From contig CAYNOT010000027.1 in assembly GCA_964398945.1 (NCBI GenBank), forward strand, positions 1 through 45,664: a DNA stretch of 45,664 bases, read 5' to 3'. Position numbers and translations under genes: made by a program. Position 1 is the first letter of the stretch. Each line of letters starts with the position of its first letter. Source of the DNA: JBGTGG01 sp964398945. GTDB taxonomy: Bacteria > Bacteroidota > Bacteroidia > Cytophagales > Cyclobacteriaceae. This document shows, piece after piece, positions 34,371-42,450 of the stretch. The notes under the pieces are model-generated. The model was not told where the DNA came from and made no database searches. It was given only the letters and a program-made list of their open reading frames with translations.

Positions 34371-35075
34371 TTGAATTTGAACCCAAAGTATTTATACCTG
34401 CTGATCAACCTTGGTTCCATTTCCATTCCGCTGCTCTTTAGTTTTCATAAAAAAGCAAACTTCTCAAAAACCTGGAAGTATCTTTTTATCTCCACTGTGG
34501 GAATTGGCCTGGTCTTCATCCTTTGGGATATCGCATTTACGCATGCAGGGTATTGGGGCTTTAATGAAAAATATATTTTAGGGACACATCTTTTCAATCT
34601 TCCGCTCGAAGAGGTACTTTTTTTTGTATGCATCCCCTACGCTTGTGTGTTCACATATTTTGCTTTAACACACCTCATTGAGAAAGACTATTTATTTCCC
34701 CACCAGGAATTAATCTCCAGTTTATTAAGTGTGGTGTTAATGTTTGCCGGATTGTTCTTTATCAACAAACCGTATACAGGAATTACCTTTTTGCTAACGG
34801 GAGGTTTTTTGGCGTTTCAAATGATTGTGCTAAGGCCCCGGTACATGGGCAGGTTTTATTTTGCTTTTGCTGTCCTTTTGGTTCCTTTCCTGATTATCAA
34901 CGGAATCCTAACCGGATCGTTCATCGGTGAACCGGTCGTGTGGTATAACAATGATGCCAATTTGGGTATCCGCATCGGCACCATTCCTATTGAAGATTTT
35001 TTCTATGCAATGTTATTGATCGTCACCAATATTTCCGTGTACGAGTGGCTTCAGTACCGGGCGCTATACCGGTAA
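34371..35075 (+). CDS. crtYcd: lycopene beta-cyclase, fused CrtYc-CrtYd type
   Basis: This is a 234-residue membrane protein with about seven helices that closes the ends of lycopene into beta-rings. Two lycopene cyclase domains are fused: the first has WDIAFTHAGYWGFNEKYILG and NLPLEEVLFF, the second has VWYNNDANLGIRIGTIPIEDFFYAML. The PxE(E/D) motifs recur as in the heterodimeric CrtYc/CrtYd enzymes of Gram-positive bacteria. The start is TTG at 34371, as the frame has no ATG before the first helix. It ends six bases before the convergent permease gene, without an obvious terminator. Confidence 0.88.
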   Translation: MNLNPKYLYLLINLGSISIPLLFSFHKKANFSKTWKYLFISTVGIGLVFILWDIAFTHAGYWGFNEKYILGTHLFNLPLEEVLFFVCIPYACVFTYFALTHLIEKDYLFPHQELISSLLSVVLMFAGLFFINKPYTGITFLLTGGFLAFQMIVLRPRYMGRFYFAFAVLLVPFLIINGILTGSFIGEPVVWYNNDANLGIRIGTIPIEDFFYAMLLIVTNISVYEWLQYRALYR

Positions 35076-35081
35076 ATTTTT

Positions 35082-37487
35082 CTACTCATACTTCAATGAT
35101 TTTGTAGGGCTTACATTTGCCGCCATAAAGGATTGAAAACTTACGGTCAACCACGCGATTCCAATTGCCAGCAACCCACTCAAAATAAAAATCAGTGGGC
35201 TAATTTCAATCCGATAAGCAAATCCATCAAGCCAATTATTCGCAACATACCAGGCCAGGCCGGCAGCTGGAATGAATGCTATAAACACCAGCCGCGAGAA
35301 TTCTTTTGAAAGCAGGAACGTCAACCCTGTAACGGTGGCGCCCATCGCTTTTCGGATACCAATTTCTTTCGTACGTTGTTCTGCAGTAAAGGCGGCCAGC
35401 GCAAATAACCCGAGGCAGGCAATGAAGATCGCCAATCCGGAAAAAACACTGAATACGCTACTCATGCGTTGCTCGGCACGAAACAAGTCGTCAAAATTTT
35501 CATCCAAAAATGTGTATTCAAAAGGCTCGTTTCCGGATTGCTCTTTCCATATTTTCCCTACAGCAGCAATTGCTGCTGCCGGGTTTCCTTCGTAGCGAAT
35601 CATAATGTTCCTTGAAGTCTTCAATAACCGCATGGATAACGGGCGGACTTTATCTTTCAATGATTCAAAGTTGAAGTCTTTATAAACCCCGATAACCCTC
35701 AGCCTTTCCTGGCCATCCCCAAAGTTGTAAAGGATTTCTTCACCAACTGCATTTGCCCAACCAAATTCAGCAGCGGCTGCTTCATTCAGCAAAATGGCGG
35801 TTGAGTCGGACGGAAAATCCTCTGAAAAATAACGTCCCGCTTTCATTTCAAATTTCATCACATCCTGATGATCATAGTCTGCATAATAAAGGCCCATGAT
35901 ATGGTCTTGCTCAGATTGAGATGTCTTGAATACTGTAGTATTGTTTACTCCCGGAAAAGAATTGTTTGTATACGATGCCGCAACTATACCGGTCTGTTGT
36001 AACAAAGCATTCTTAAACGTACCCCGGTTCTCGCCCAGCCGATTGGTATTTTGCAGGACCATTACATTATGCTTATCAATGCCCAAATCCTTCTCCTGCA
36101 TAAATTTCAATTGGTCAACTACAATCAATGTGAAGATGATCAGGAAAATAGAAATGGCAAATTGAAATACCACAAGCGTGCTGCGCACACCTTTGCTTTT
36201 TGCCCCGCTTCTAACCTTCCCTTTTAAAACTTCAACTGTATTAAAAGAAGTGAGGTAAAAGGCCGGATAACTTCCCGCGATAATACCTACCAAAACAACA
36301 AGTGCGGCAGCTACACCAAAAAACCGTAGGTTGAATAGCGATTCGATTTCAAGGGCCTTGCCACTCAACAAATTAAAAGCGGGCAACAATGCATAGCATA
36401 AACCGATCGCCAACACAACTGATATTAAACTAAACAATGTTGACTCGGCCAAAAACTGTCCTATCAATTGTGATCGGTCCGAACCAACGGTCTTGCGTAA
36501 TCCTACCTCCTTCGCACGGCCCGCAGACTTTGCAGTCGATAGGTTCATAAAATTTATACACGCAATCAGGATAATAAATATCCCAATCGCGCCAAAGAAA
36601 TACACGTACATAATATTGCCAGCCGGTTCAATGCCATCCTGTGCGTTGGAGGATAGATGAATATCTTTCAGCGGTGTAACAAAATACCCATACGCCCCAC
36701 CGCCTTCTTTCATTTGTTCCAGCGTGCTCCCCATAAAGCGTTCTACTTCCGGCCCGATATACTTGACCACTAAATCCTCAAACTTGCTTGTCACATTTTC
36801 AATGGATGCATTGGGCCTTAGAATAAAATAGTTCCATAGACCATTGTTCAGCCACATCGTGCTTTGTAAATTTTCGGAAGAAGAAGCCGAAATCAACGCA
36901 TTGTACAAAAAGTGTGAGTTTTCAGGAGCCGGTTCAACAACCCCGGTTACTTTAAAAGTTTGGTTTTCATTTCCTACAGTGAGCAACTCACCCAAGGCTG
37001 ATTTGCCCGGGAAATATTTATTTGCCAATGTAGTGCTCAATACAATCGAGTTTGGTTCCCGCAGTGCGTTGAAGGGATCACCCTCCAGCAGTTTAAAGGA
37101 AAAGAATTCAAAGAAATTTGAATCGGCATAAAAAACTTTCTCTTCCACAAATACCTGGTCATCAAATTTTATAAAAGCCTGATTCGAATAATAACTGATG
37201 CGCGTTGCATCTTCCACCTCCGGAAACTCTGCACGCAGGGCTGCTGCCATCGGAGCACAAGTTGTAGAGGTAAACACTTCTTGTTCCCCAATCTTTCCAT
37301 GCAATCCTACTTGAAAAATGCGTTCCGATTTTTCATGGAAGGTATCATAACTTACTTCATGACCAACAAAAAGAACAATCAACATACAAGCGGTTATCCC
37401 GATGGTCATCCCCAGGATATTCACAAAAGAGAAAAACTTGTGGCGCATTAAATTGCGAAATCCGACTTTAAAATAATTTTTTAACAT
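35082..37487 (-). CDS. ABC transporter permease, MacB/FtsX type (1)
   Basis: This is an 801-residue inner-membrane protein with duplicated MacB_PCD plus FtsX halves. The first half begins MLKNYFKVGFRNLMRHKFFSFVNILGMTIG, followed by a periplasmic domain and three helices around residues 285-430. The second half repeats a periplasmic domain at about 455-680 and ends in helices with FALAAFTAEQRTKEIGIRKAMGATV, the FtsX coupling-helix signature. Such proteins work as mechanotransmitters with an ATPase, not as channels. It is the last gene of the leftward transporter cluster, 112 bp after permease 2. Confidence 0.9.
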   Translation of the reverse strand: MLKNYFKVGFRNLMRHKFFSFVNILGMTIGITACMLIVLFVGHEVSYDTFHEKSERIFQVGLHGKIGEQEVFTSTTCAPMAAALRAEFPEVEDATRISYYSNQAFIKFDDQVFVEEKVFYADSNFFEFFSFKLLEGDPFNALREPNSIVLSTTLANKYFPGKSALGELLTVGNENQTFKVTGVVEPAPENSHFLYNALISASSSENLQSTMWLNNGLWNYFILRPNASIENVTSKFEDLVVKYIGPEVERFMGSTLEQMKEGGGAYGYFVTPLKDIHLSSNAQDGIEPAGNIMYVYFFGAIGIFIILIACINFMNLSTAKSAGRAKEVGLRKTVGSDRSQLIGQFLAESTLFSLISVVLAIGLCYALLPAFNLLSGKALEIESLFNLRFFGVAAALVVLVGIIAGSYPAFYLTSFNTVEVLKGKVRSGAKSKGVRSTLVVFQFAISIFLIIFTLIVVDQLKFMQEKDLGIDKHNVMVLQNTNRLGENRGTFKNALLQQTGIVAASYTNNSFPGVNNTTVFKTSQSEQDHIMGLYYADYDHQDVMKFEMKAGRYFSEDFPSDSTAILLNEAAAAEFGWANAVGEEILYNFGDGQERLRVIGVYKDFNFESLKDKVRPLSMRLLKTSRNIMIRYEGNPAAAIAAVGKIWKEQSGNEPFEYTFLDENFDDLFRAEQRMSSVFSVFSGLAIFIACLGLFALAAFTAEQRTKEIGIRKAMGATVTGLTFLLSKEFSRLVFIAFIPAAGLAWYVANNWLDGFAYRIEISPLIFILSGLLAIGIAWLTVSFQSFMAANVSPTKSLKYE

Positions 37488-37519
37488 AGTAATAGTTTCT
37501 TAAACAAGAGTAAGTTTTG

Positions 37520-37535
37520 AGCCTGGTACCAGGCT
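37520..37535. repeat. 16-bp perfect palindrome between the permease genes
   Basis: AGCCTGGTACCAGGCT, with GGTACC at its centre, is 32 bp upstream of permease 1. Its loop-free symmetry favours a protein-binding site or a cruciform over a terminator. No good T tract follows it on the minus strand. Confidence 0.5.
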
Positions 37536-37599
37536 TGGGTTTTGAAGACTGCTGATAAGACGACCTTAACAAAATACAGGTTACAGCATTCGCCCGGAA

Positions 37600-39999
37600 T
37601 TATTCATCGCGCAAAGTATTGACCGGGTTCATTCGTGCTGCATTGTAAACTTTAAAGCCTACCGTTAGTGTGGCAATTACAAATAACAAACCTGATGAAA
37701 TAATCAAGGTGAGCGTGTTCGGGGCCATGTAATATTTCCAAATGCTGGACATCAACCAGCCCGCCAGGTATTTGCCACCAATGCTTCCCAGGATTGCAGC
37801 GATGATCAAAATGACAGCAAACTCCTTATTGATAATCGCGGCAATGTTGCCAATAGAGGCACCCAATGTTTTTCGTACACCAATCTCTTTCATCCTTCTT
37901 AAAATATTCAACGAAACCAATGTAAAAAGTCCGGTGGCCGTCAAGCCCAGTGCCACGAAACCAAGGAAGGCAAACATTTTTACGATGTTGATGTTATCGC
38001 GGGTAGCATTCAAGGCTGCTTCGTTCAGGTATCGGGCATTGTACATTTTGTTTGGAAAAACCTCTTTCCATTTTGCTTCCATCTCCTTATTGATACTTGT
38101 CATTTCTACAATTGGGGCATTCACAAGTAGATATTGATATTTATCAGGACTCTCATAGCGAAGAACCATGGGCTGCAATTCGCGCCAAAGCCCATTGGTA
38201 TAAACATTTTTCACTACACCAATCACATAAAGCTTTACCGTATCCATCCATATCAATTCCTTTCCAAGGGGATCATCCCAGCCAAATTTTTGAGCCACGA
38301 TATCAGTGATGATTACCGATTCCTTTTTGTCGGTTTCTGAATCCTTCATGAAATTTCTCCCTTCCGTAAGCGTAAACCCTACTGCATCCAAATAATCTTC
38401 ACCAACATTCAGGATGTCGGTTTCAATTTCCTGATCCAGGTATTTGATGGGATCGTTGTAGTAATTTGAGTAAATGTGATGCTGGGTGCCCGCAATTAAA
38501 TTGACATTGGGAATAGAAGCCAATGCATTCCGGTAGGTATCGTATCCTGATTGATTCTCTACATAGCAATACACTACGCCATCCTGGTTAAATCCCAGGT
38601 CAAAATCGCGTTGGTATTTCGCATTCTCGGAGAACCCAATGCTGGCAACAATGCCCACCAATGAAAATGCCAATTGCATGGTCAACAAAGCCCACGTAAA
38701 AATATTGGTACCACCGAGTTTTGCTTTGCCTTTTAGAATTACGGCAGGTTCAAATTTGCTGATGTAAAGGGCAGGATATCCACCAGCAATAACCGAAGTT
38801 ACCAGCAGGATCGAGACCATGAAGATCAAAAAATTCGGACGGCCAAAATAGTCAGCATCAATTCCAAATCCGCCATTGCCATCCCCTCCCCACATTTTAT
38901 TAAACTCCGGAATGAGAAACCACTCCGCAATAACAACCCCCAACAATAAAGCAACAAAGCTGACCAATAAGGTTTCACTCAAAAACTGAAAGATCAATTG
39001 CTTCCGCAACCCTCCCATTACTTTTCTTAACCCAATTTCTTTTAACCTCCGGGAAGAAATAGCAATCGTTGTGTTGGTGAGGTTAAAGCATGCAATCAAC
39101 AATATAATAATTCCCATCATCCCCATTCCTACAACTGCTGCAATGGGAGACCCCTCGGATGTCCAGGTCCCGGGCTTTTCTTCGTATGAATCGCGCACGC
39201 CCATTCCTACCAACGGATCAAGTACAAAGCTTCGCATTATAAAATCCTCCCGGACTTTATTATTGTTTTCAACATAGGGTTTTATCTGCGACTCAATGCT
39301 TGCAATACGGGATGGATCACCCACCTGGATAAAAAGTGTAATCCTGCTTTTCCAATTCGTACCGTCCAACAATGTTGAATCAATATCAAACCAGTTATCG
39401 AAACGTGTATACGCACTTGATCCAAAACTTGAATTGGATGGTTGGTTTTTAAACACCCCACCTATTTCCAGTTCTTGCATCCCACCTTCCGGTAAAATTT
39501 GCGTAATCATTTTACCGACTGCCTTCTCATTGCCAAAATATTTTTTAGCGAGCGTTTCGCTGATCAAAATATTTGTTTTCGATTTCAGCCCTGCGCCACT
39601 TCCTTCAACAAAATCAAATGTGAAAAGGTCAAAGAAGTTCTCGTCAACATAAGTAAGGCCAGTGGAGAACACATCGTCCTTGATCCGCATATTGCTTCCA
39701 CCCGGATAATACCGCGTTACCGCATCTACATCACCCACATTTTGACGGATCATATCCCCCAACGGTAAGGGTACATACCCGTACGTGGTCAGTTGGTTTT
39801 GAAATTCGCGGACAGAATTTACACGGTAAATGGATTCACGATTGACATGATGACCATCAAACGAAGCATTGTGGTCATAATTAAAGTACGCAACAATACA
39901 ACTGGCGATGGCCACCGCCAGGCCGAGCACATTAATGAAGATGTAAACTTTGTTTTTTAAAAGGGCGCGAACGGTGATGAGAAGGTAATTTTTTAACAT
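37600..39999 (-). CDS. ABC transporter permease, MacB/FtsX type (2)
   Basis: This is a 799-residue paralogue of the neighbouring permease with the same two-half layout: an N-terminal helix (VYIFINVLGLAVAIASCIVAYF), a MacB periplasmic domain, an FtsX block near 280-430 with AISSRRLKEIGLRKVMGGLRK, and a second block ending LNILRRMKEIGVRKTLGASI. The two proteins are clearly diverged in their periplasmic domains. It probably forms a heterodimer or acts as an alternative partner for the ATPase at 40136-40825. A terminator-like hairpin separates it from the ATPase gene. Confidence 0.9.
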   Translation of the reverse strand: MLKNYLLITVRALLKNKVYIFINVLGLAVAIASCIVAYFNYDHNASFDGHHVNRESIYRVNSVREFQNQLTTYGYVPLPLGDMIRQNVGDVDAVTRYYPGGSNMRIKDDVFSTGLTYVDENFFDLFTFDFVEGSGAGLKSKTNILISETLAKKYFGNEKAVGKMITQILPEGGMQELEIGGVFKNQPSNSSFGSSAYTRFDNWFDIDSTLLDGTNWKSRITLFIQVGDPSRIASIESQIKPYVENNNKVREDFIMRSFVLDPLVGMGVRDSYEEKPGTWTSEGSPIAAVVGMGMMGIIILLIACFNLTNTTIAISSRRLKEIGLRKVMGGLRKQLIFQFLSETLLVSFVALLLGVVIAEWFLIPEFNKMWGGDGNGGFGIDADYFGRPNFLIFMVSILLVTSVIAGGYPALYISKFEPAVILKGKAKLGGTNIFTWALLTMQLAFSLVGIVASIGFSENAKYQRDFDLGFNQDGVVYCYVENQSGYDTYRNALASIPNVNLIAGTQHHIYSNYYNDPIKYLDQEIETDILNVGEDYLDAVGFTLTEGRNFMKDSETDKKESVIITDIVAQKFGWDDPLGKELIWMDTVKLYVIGVVKNVYTNGLWRELQPMVLRYESPDKYQYLLVNAPIVEMTSINKEMEAKWKEVFPNKMYNARYLNEAALNATRDNINIVKMFAFLGFVALGLTATGLFTLVSLNILRRMKEIGVRKTLGASIGNIAAIINKEFAVILIIAAILGSIGGKYLAGWLMSSIWKYYMAPNTLTLIISSGLLFVIATLTVGFKVYNAARMNPVNTLRDE

Positions 40000-40082
40000 G
40001 TGGGTTGGTGTTTTACGTCTAAGACTCTTTTTCTGAAAAAAGGTTGCATCGCATTAGTACCTTGCAATACAATATACCAGTA

Positions 40083-40128
40083 TAAAAAAACACCAGACTC
40101 ATATTGCCATGATCGTCTGGTGCTTTTT
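40083..40128. terminator. hairpin between ATPase and permease 2 genes
   Basis: CACCAGAC (40091-40098) pairs exactly with GTCTGGTG (40115-40122), with A7 on the left and T5 on the right. On the minus strand the stem is followed by a T tract, so most transcripts from the ATPase gene would stop here, with read-through giving less permease mRNA. Confidence 0.8.
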
Positions 40129-40135
40129 CCTTAAC

Positions 40136-40825
40136 CTAAACGTGAAATTGTTCTTTGATATTTTCAGTCACCACCTTACCATCAAACAAGTTCACAATCC
40201 GGTGTGCGTAATTCGCATCATACGGAGAGTGTGTTACCATGATGATTGTAGTACCTTCTTCATTTAATTGTGACAATAGTTTCATTACCTCTTCACCGTT
40301 TACAGAGTCCAAATTACCTGTAGGCTCATCGGCAAGGATAACCCTTGGTTTTGCAACGATAGCGCGGGCTATAGCAACACGCTGCTGCTGGCCACCCGAT
40401 AGTTGTTGCGGAAAATGGTTTCTTCTGTGCATGATGTTCATGCGTTCCAACACTTCTTCAACACGTTCTTTCCTTTCTGCTGAAGGAACTTTCAAATACA
40501 ACAACGGAAGCTCAACATTTTCAAATACCGTAAGCTCATCGATCAGGTTGAAGCTTTGAAATACAAAACCGATTGACCCTTTGCGCAATTGTGCACGTTG
40601 GCGTTCGGAATATTTGGCAACTTCGTGTTCCCCGAAATTGTATTCACCATTGGATGGGTTGTCCAACAATCCAAGGATATTCAACAAAGTAGACTTACCG
40701 CAACCGGAAGGTCCCATTATGGCAACAAATTCGCCTTCCTTGATTTCAAGGTTGATGTTGTTCAATGCAGTTGTTTCCACTTCTTCTGTAGTGTAAACTT
40801 TTTCTAGGTTTTTTAATTTGATCAT
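40136..40825 (-). CDS. ABC transporter ATP-binding protein (MacB/LolD type)
   Basis: This is a 229-residue ATPase that powers the FtsX permeases. Walker A is GPSGCGKST (about 38-46), the Q-loop is FVFQSFNLID, the signature is LSGGQQQR, Walker B is RVILADEP, and the H-loop is MVTHS. The length and NLDSVNGEEV D-loop fit the MacB/LolD clade. It lies between the adaptor gene and the terminator, in the same leftward unit. Confidence 0.94.
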   Translation of the reverse strand: MIKLKNLEKVYTTEEVETTALNNINLEIKEGEFVAIMGPSGCGKSTLLNILGLLDNPSNGEYNFGEHEVAKYSERQRAQLRKGSIGFVFQSFNLIDELTVFENVELPLLYLKVPSAERKERVEEVLERMNIMHRRNHFPQQLSGGQQQRVAIARAIVAKPRVILADEPTGNLDSVNGEEVMKLLSQLNEEGTTIIMVTHSPYDANYAHRIVNLFDGKVVTENIKEQFHV

Positions 40826-40917
40826 GGCTTGATTTATTTTCAGTTTAAGGATGTTCGTTTTAGTCGATTGGTTTTGGCTACTTGGGTTAAACTTGATTTT
40901 TATGTTTAGGTTACACT

Positions 40918-42168
40918 TTAATTCAAAATAAGGACTTCATTGTTTCCGAAATTCTCATACGATGAGGTAATCACGCGATCTCCCGGCTGCAATCCTTCCA
41001 ACACTTCGTAGAATTCGGTATTCTTTCTGCCGAGTTTAATATCCCTGCGCACTGCCCTATTGCCATCGGGCTCCACTACAAATACCCAGTTGCCACCGGA
41101 GTCTTTATAAAATCCACCAACAGGCAACAACAACTCTTCAGAGGATTGGCCGAGCTCGATACGCAAGCGCAATGAACCTCCGCGCCTGATCCCTTCAGGA
41201 GCATTACCGGTGAAACGCATATCCACATCAAAGCGACCGTTTTGAATGGTGGGGTATACATAAGTAATTACCAGTTCATATTCTTTTCCTGCGTACGGTG
41301 TAGTTGCTTTCAATCCTTCAGTAATCCGGGGCAAATACAATTCATCAATGGGTACTCGAACTTTATATGTTCCCACTTCATCAATCTGTCCTAATCGCTG
41401 CCCTACCGTCACCGCCTGGCCCACTTCCAATTGTGGCCTGGAAAGCTGGCCATCTATCGGAGCGCGGATAATCAGGTTGTCCAAAATCCTTCCAATCCCC
41501 TCAAGGTTAAGGCTCATCCTTTTTTCAGCCGCATCCAATTCACGCAATTGCCGATATCGGTTGATGGAATCATTTCGATAGGATTCGTAGGTAATCTTTC
41601 TTCGCTCAATATTGTAATTATAGTCCGCTTCAGTTCGCTCGAATTCTTGTTTGGAAATCAACTCTTTTTCAAAAAGTGTTTTCTGTCGCGTATACTGCGG
41701 GCCTAAAATGGCAAGTTGATTATCAACCAACGCCAGCATTTGGCGTTGCTCCAAATCATTTCGTGTAATGCCTAATCGGGTGTCCCGCACACGCGTTATA
41801 CTTTCGTTTAACTGAGCTTCCTGCTGTAAGACTTGCAATTCACGGTTTAGGTTGCTTAGCTCCATGATTTCATCCCCTTTTTTTAGCAATGCCCCACTTT
41901 CAGCGGTAATGCTTTTGATGGAACCACCTTCCACCGCATCTAAAAATACAGAACGCAAGGGTTCCACAATCCCCGTATTGGGAATGCGATCCTGAAATAC
42001 ACCCCGATCGGCAGTGGAGATCGTGATCTTATCCTTGTCAACCTTCAGTTTTGACCTTCGGTCTGTGAAAAACAATTGGTATACAACAAATCCAACAAAC
42101 AACGCGATAGCACCACCCATAGCAATCCGCTTGAGTGTCCAGGTTTTCTTTTTAATCTTTTTATCCAT
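40918..42168 (-). CDS. HlyD/MacA-type periplasmic adaptor protein
   Basis: This is a 416-residue membrane fusion protein. It has one N-terminal membrane helix (about 15-32), a beta-barrel/lipoyl half-motif (VFLDAVEGGSIKSITAESGALLKKGDEIMEL), a long coiled-coil hairpin at 107-225, and the second lipoyl half (IIRAPIDGQLSRPQLEVGQAVTVGQRLGQI). A membrane-proximal domain ends GDRVITSSYENF. It would link the ABC permeases to an outer-membrane channel, which is not in the window. It is the first gene behind the candidate sigma-54 promoter. Confidence 0.92.
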   Translation of the reverse strand: MDKKIKKKTWTLKRIAMGGAIALFVGFVVYQLFFTDRRSKLKVDKDKITISTADRGVFQDRIPNTGIVEPLRSVFLDAVEGGSIKSITAESGALLKKGDEIMELSNLNRELQVLQQEAQLNESITRVRDTRLGITRNDLEQRQMLALVDNQLAILGPQYTRQKTLFEKELISKQEFERTEADYNYNIERRKITYESYRNDSINRYRQLRELDAAEKRMSLNLEGIGRILDNLIIRAPIDGQLSRPQLEVGQAVTVGQRLGQIDEVGTYKVRVPIDELYLPRITEGLKATTPYAGKEYELVITYVYPTIQNGRFDVDMRFTGNAPEGIRRGGSLRLRIELGQSSEELLLPVGGFYKDSGGNWVFVVEPDGNRAVRRDIKLGRKNTEFYEVLEGLQPGDRVITSSYENFGNNEVLILN

Positions 42169-42205
42169 GAAATATTTTCAGATACATTCTTAGCACGCTC
42201 CGAAA

Positions 42206-42221
42206 GCCAACAAGTGTGCCA
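42206..42221 (-). promoter_or_regulatory. candidate sigma-54 promoter of the transporter operon
   Basis: On the minus strand the site reads TGGCACACTTGTTGGC. Compared with TGGCACR-N4-TTGCW it is exact at the -24 box and spacing. It differs only at one -12 base (TTGG for TTGC). Transcription would start near 42196, about 28 nt before the adaptor start codon. Confidence 0.65.
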
Positions 42222-42270
42222 AGGCTAAATAATGCGCAATGGAGGTCAATTTCGAAGAAAGAGTTACAAA

Positions 42271-42323
42271 TTGTACGTTCACATGTGAACGGTTTCGTTC
42301 GATAACGAACACAAAACGTACAA
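42271..42323. promoter_or_regulatory. tandem palindromic enhancer sites in the divergent gap
   Basis: Two sites of the form CGTTC-N6-GAAC (42276-42291 and 42296-42310) have centres 20 bp apart, or two helical turns. The first is a perfect 16-bp palindrome (CGTTCACATGTGAACG). The second lies in the TTCGTT-CGAT-AACGAA palindrome. A 9-bp outer inverted repeat, TTGTACGTT / AACGTACAA, frames both. They lie about 87 and 107 bp upstream of the predicted sigma-54 start, the usual enhancer range of NtrC-type activators. Confidence 0.7.
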
Positions 42324-42450
42324 AAATCAAGTACTTATCTGGGTTTTTAGTCCGAATTCAATGATTATTATATATGGTATGCGCTTTGCCCGAAAGCGGA
42401 CGGTTATGTCCTTAAATAAAAGGGCAAGGTTAAACTCAAGAACAGACCCA

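Noticed and set aside
37499..37506. CTTAAACA copy before permease 1 as a further light operator
   Set aside because: It is a lone AT-rich 8-mer with no paired inverse and no light-related gene. About one such copy is expected by chance.
37600..42168. The ABC cluster as a lipoprotein-release (Lol) system
   Set aside because: The HlyD/MacA-type adaptor and the two-half 800-residue permeases fit an efflux or MacAB-like system better than LolCDE.
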